DNA of 64,000 bases from Microbacterium telephonicum. Lineage in GTDB: Bacteria > Actinomycetota > Actinomycetes > Actinomycetales > Microbacteriaceae. Below, piece by piece: positions 61,987 to 64,000 of the stretch. The translations under genes and the position numbers were made by a program. How positions within the stretch are numbered: the stretch's first letter is position 1; each line of letters begins with the position of its first letter. The notes below the pieces were generated by a model. The model was not told the origin of the DNA. It was given only the letters and a program-made list of their open reading frames with translations, and did not search any database. The stretch is taken from positions 558,001 through 622,000 of the forward strand of contig NZ_RCDB01000001.1 in NCBI RefSeq assembly GCF_003651225.1. The letters are read 5' to 3'.

Positions 61987-62016
61987 GAGGGCCCGGGGCT
62001 TGCGCTCCGGGCCCTC
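61987..62016 (+). terminator. Terminator hairpin of the importer operon
   Basis: GAGGGCCCGG (61987-61996) and CCGGGCCCTC (62007-62016) pair perfectly over 10 bases with a 10-base loop, 35 bases after the last stop codon of the operon. A short CTCTCGC follows in place of a T-tract. Confidence 0.8.
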
Positions 62017-62046
62017 TCGCGTGCCGTCGGCGTGCGTGGACGTTCC

Positions 62047-62257
62047 GTGTCACACGAACGGCCGTCCCGGTGGGTGTGGGGCGCCCTTCGTGTGACATGC
62101 GGATGCGGGATGTCAGCATCCGTGGTCACCGCATCCGCGTGTCACACGAACGGCCGCCCGGGCGTGCGCGGGGAGACCGTTGGCGTGACATGCGGATGCG
62201 GGGTGTCACACGAATGGCCGCGAACCGCAGTTGGGGGCGACCGTTTGCGTGACATGC
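62047..62257. repeat. Three 55-base hairpin repeats
   Basis: Units lie at 62047-62100, 62139-62193 and 62203-62257. Each begins GTGTCACACGAACGGCCG (the third has AATGG) and ends with a variant of GACCGTTCGTGTGACATGC. The arms pair over most of 18 bases and the loops of 18 to 19 bases differ. A shorter stem GGATGC...GCATCC fills the gap after the first unit. The stretch 61952-62285 holds no gene, only the tandem repeat, the terminator and these hairpins. Confidence 0.87.
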
Positions 62258-62285
62258 GACGGGCGGCGTCGGCTCGCGCCGCTGG

Positions 62286-62930
62286 TCAGTCCTGGGGCGG
62301 GCCGAGGCGGTCTTCGTCGACGGGGGCGGCGTCGTAGCGAGCGTAGACGGAGCGGAACAGGAACGCGGTGCCGTAGGCGCCCACCGAGAAGGCGACGGTC
62401 AGCACGATGACCCAGAACAGCGGGAAGATCACGGTGATCGCCACGACGGTGATCGGGATGATGAGGATGCCGAACGTGCGCACCGGTTCGGCGGCCGGCA
62501 GCAGCAGCGCGTTCTTCAGCGTCTGTCGGAAGCCGTTGCGGAACTTCGCGACCAGCGCCATCGCGTGCAGGAACGCCGCGAAGACGTACACCGCACCGGC
62601 GGCGGAGATGATGACGGCGCCGATCGCGAGGGGCTCGGGGCTCGCCGCCCAGAACGCCGTGGAGAAGGCCAGCATCACGAACGGCACCAGCAGCGAGAGT
62701 CCGAGAAGCGTCGCCCGCGGGAAGTTCCGCGTGAAGGCGGGGAAGTAGTCGGCGACCGGGCGTCCGCTCTCGTCGTCGGAGTAGCGGATCGTCACTTCGT
62801 ACAGCGCGCTCGTGGCCGCGGGGATCGTCACGACCGGCACGCACGAGACGATGTACATCACGTTGAGGGCGACGAAGGCGAGGAAGCCGGTGATGCCGCC
62901 GAGGGTGCGACCCTCCGGATCGATCTTCAC
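62286..62930 (-). CDS. DUF624 (YesL-like) membrane protein
   Basis: This 214-residue protein has five to six hydrophobic segments and a DUF624 start (GGITGFLAFVALNVMYIVSCVPVVTIPAATSALY, with the SCVPVVTIPAATSALY core). Members such as YesL travel with LplB/YtcP/LipO-type importers for plant cell-wall sugars. Their role is not known. The GTG start overlaps the LacI stop by GTGA. It converges with the importer operon. Confidence 0.9.
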   Translation of the reverse strand: MKIDPEGRTLGGITGFLAFVALNVMYIVSCVPVVTIPAATSALYEVTIRYSDDESGRPVADYFPAFTRNFPRATLLGLSLLVPFVMLAFSTAFWAASPEPLAIGAVIISAAGAVYVFAAFLHAMALVAKFRNGFRQTLKNALLLPAAEPVRTFGILIIPITVVAITVIFPLFWVIVLTVAFSVGAYGTAFLFRSVYARYDAAPVDEDRLGPPQD

Positions 62931-63970
62931 GCCGGCACCTCGGCCGCGGCCGCGCCGGATGCCGACACCCCGGCCGCAGCCGCGCCGGCCGCGTGCGCAC
63001 CCGAGGCCAGCCGGGGGGCCAGCAGCTGCACGCGCGCAGTCTCCGCGCCGTCGAGCAGCGCGAGCACGGTGCGCGCGCCGGCCGCTCCGAGCTCTTCGGC
63101 GGGGATGTCGATCGTGTCGGTGAGTCCGGCCACCGACTGCGCGAGATCGAGCGGCGCGAGTGCGATGACGTCGGTGCGGGTGCCGCGTTCGCGGTCGAGG
63201 CGCGCGAGTCGCGCCATGACGAAGGGCAGGGCGGCCTCGTTGTGCACGAGGAACGCGGTGATGTCGGCATCCGCCGCGACCTGCTGCACGACGTCGACGC
63301 TCGCGACCGAGCTGGGCGTCGCGTGCACCGTGCCGACGATGCCGTGCGCGGTGCAGCCGGCGAGGAATCCGCGGGTGAGACGCTCCGCGTACGACGTGTG
63401 GCGCTCGAGCACCTCGGCGGGGGCGCCGAGCAGTGCGACGCGCGTGTGGCCGAGCGCCGCGAGGCGCTGCGCGGCGAGGTGTCCGGCGGCCTCGAAGTCG
63501 AAGTCGACGCACGAGACGGCCTCGGCGCCGTCGGGCAGTCCGATCAGCACGCTGGGTGTCGAAAGCTGCGACAGCGACGCGAGGCGGGGGTCGTGCGATT
63601 CGATGTCCATGACCAGCAGCGCGTCGACCGCCGAGGCTCGGGCCGCCCGCTCGAGGCCCGCGGCGTCGTCGCTCGTGAGCAGCAGGATGTCGTACTGGTG
63701 CGCGCGCGCCTCGCGCACGACGCCCGCGACGATCTGCATGACCACGTGCACGTCGACGCCCGCCCGCAGCGGCGCCTGCAGTCCGATGACGTTGGTCGCG
63801 CGCGACGCGAGCGACCGGGCGCTCGCGTGCGGGCTGTAGGCGAGGTCGGCGATGGCCTGTTCGACGCGCGAGCGGGTCTCCTGCGAGATCGTGCGCTTGC
63901 CGCTCATGACATACGACACGGTCGAGATCGAGACCCCCGCCGCGTGGGCGACATCGGCGATCGTGGCCAT
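62927..63970 (-). CDS. LacI-family repressor of the sugar locus
   Basis: The protein has 347 residues. The N-terminal LacI helix-turn-helix TIADVAHAAGVSISTVSYVMSG and hinge HASARSLASRATNVIG are followed by a periplasmic-binding-like sugar domain. The end is an Ala-rich low-complexity tail of about 25 residues. It probably binds the GGGAGCGCTCCC site at 58044 and related palindromes near GH43, with an imported sugar as inducer. The coupled DUF624 gene follows. Confidence 0.93.
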   Translation of the reverse strand: MATIADVAHAAGVSISTVSYVMSGKRTISQETRSRVEQAIADLAYSPHASARSLASRATNVIGLQAPLRAGVDVHVVMQIVAGVVREARAHQYDILLLTSDDAAGLERAARASAVDALLVMDIESHDPRLASLSQLSTPSVLIGLPDGAEAVSCVDFDFEAAGHLAAQRLAALGHTRVALLGAPAEVLERHTSYAERLTRGFLAGCTAHGIVGTVHATPSSVASVDVVQQVAADADITAFLVHNEAALPFVMARLARLDRERGTRTDVIALAPLDLAQSVAGLTDTIDIPAEELGAAGARTVLALLDGAETARVQLLAPRLASGAHAAGAAAAGVSASGAAAAEVPA

Positions 63971-64000
63971 CAGGACTCCTCAGCTTCGATGATCGTCGGC

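Noticed and set aside
59195..62119. A 974-codon open frame on the minus strand
   Set aside because: It is antisense to the second permease and the binding lipoprotein, both clear. The predicted protein is a low-complexity Asp/Arg/Val sequence typical of shadow frames.
62047..62257. CRISPR-like array of three repeats
   Set aside because: The repeated parts are arms of long hairpins of 55 bases, the spacing is uneven (38 and 9 bases), and no cas gene is present.

Overview
The window is a high-GC actinobacterial chromosome segment, most probably from Microbacterium or a close Microbacteriaceae relative. The reasons are the very high GC at third codon positions, three copies of the small 'MG-x-(L/F)-x-Y ... 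DRVLAHLxVVI' protein family (which I recall as DUF7882), the dispersed 'CGTTGAGCGAGCGGAGCGAGTCGAAACG' type elements, and many apparently leaderless genes with a TANNNT box 6 to 7 bases before the start. It is ordinary chromosome: there is no insertion sequence, prophage, CRISPR array, rRNA or tRNA that I can recognise.

Layout. 0-6.2 kb: partial zinc alcohol dehydrogenase, a secreted fasciclin lipoprotein with a membrane molybdopterin oxidoreductase, and a pantoate module (a PanG-like domain fused to PanC, then panB), followed by a GIY-YIG protein. 6.2-24.9 kb: a run of small regulator-plus-target units: TetR/DHA2 exporter, XRE/aldo-keto reductases, TSUP permease, TetR/GH42 beta-galactosidase, DHA2 exporter/MarR, a Gfo/Idh/MocA dehydrogenase with a sugar isomerase, and an HSL-type esterase. 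Two scars with truncated genes lie here and just beyond (a TolB-like remnant near 19 kb, an MMPL remnant near 25.3 kb). 25.5-32.8 kb: a solitary araD with unusual codon use, a DUF202 pair, PEP synthase with its regulatory protein, a flavin amine oxidase and a convergent pair of paralogous MarR regulators. 32.9-36.7 kb: a cluster of small unknown proteins with three DUF7882-like paralogues, CsbD and a decayed PQQ sugar dehydrogenase. 36.7-38.4 kb: GntR/HAD pair.

38.4-56.3 kb is a large amine-catabolism region, nearly all on the minus strand. It has a PotABCD-type polyamine importer, an amidohydrolase, two FAD amine oxidases, a cupin, two class III aminotransferases, an aldehyde dehydrogenase and a methylmalonate/malonate-semialdehyde dehydrogenase, split by a divergent PucR regulator. 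Together these could import a polyamine, oxidise or transaminate it, oxidise the aldehyde and end at acetyl-CoA. No gamma-glutamylputrescine synthetase is present in the window. Many of these genes overlap by ATGA or GTGA, which implies translational coupling.

56.5-64 kb is an oligosaccharide-use locus: GH43 glycosidase, a LplB/YtcP/LipO-type ABC importer with a perfect LacI-type operator, a strong promoter and a 17-codon leader ORF, and a convergent DUF624-LacI pair. Between the importer and DUF624 lie three 55-base hairpin repeats, and two more copies occur at 11.9 kb. This hairpin family, the PanG-PanC fusion, the leader ORF and the small-protein cluster are the observations I would look at first.
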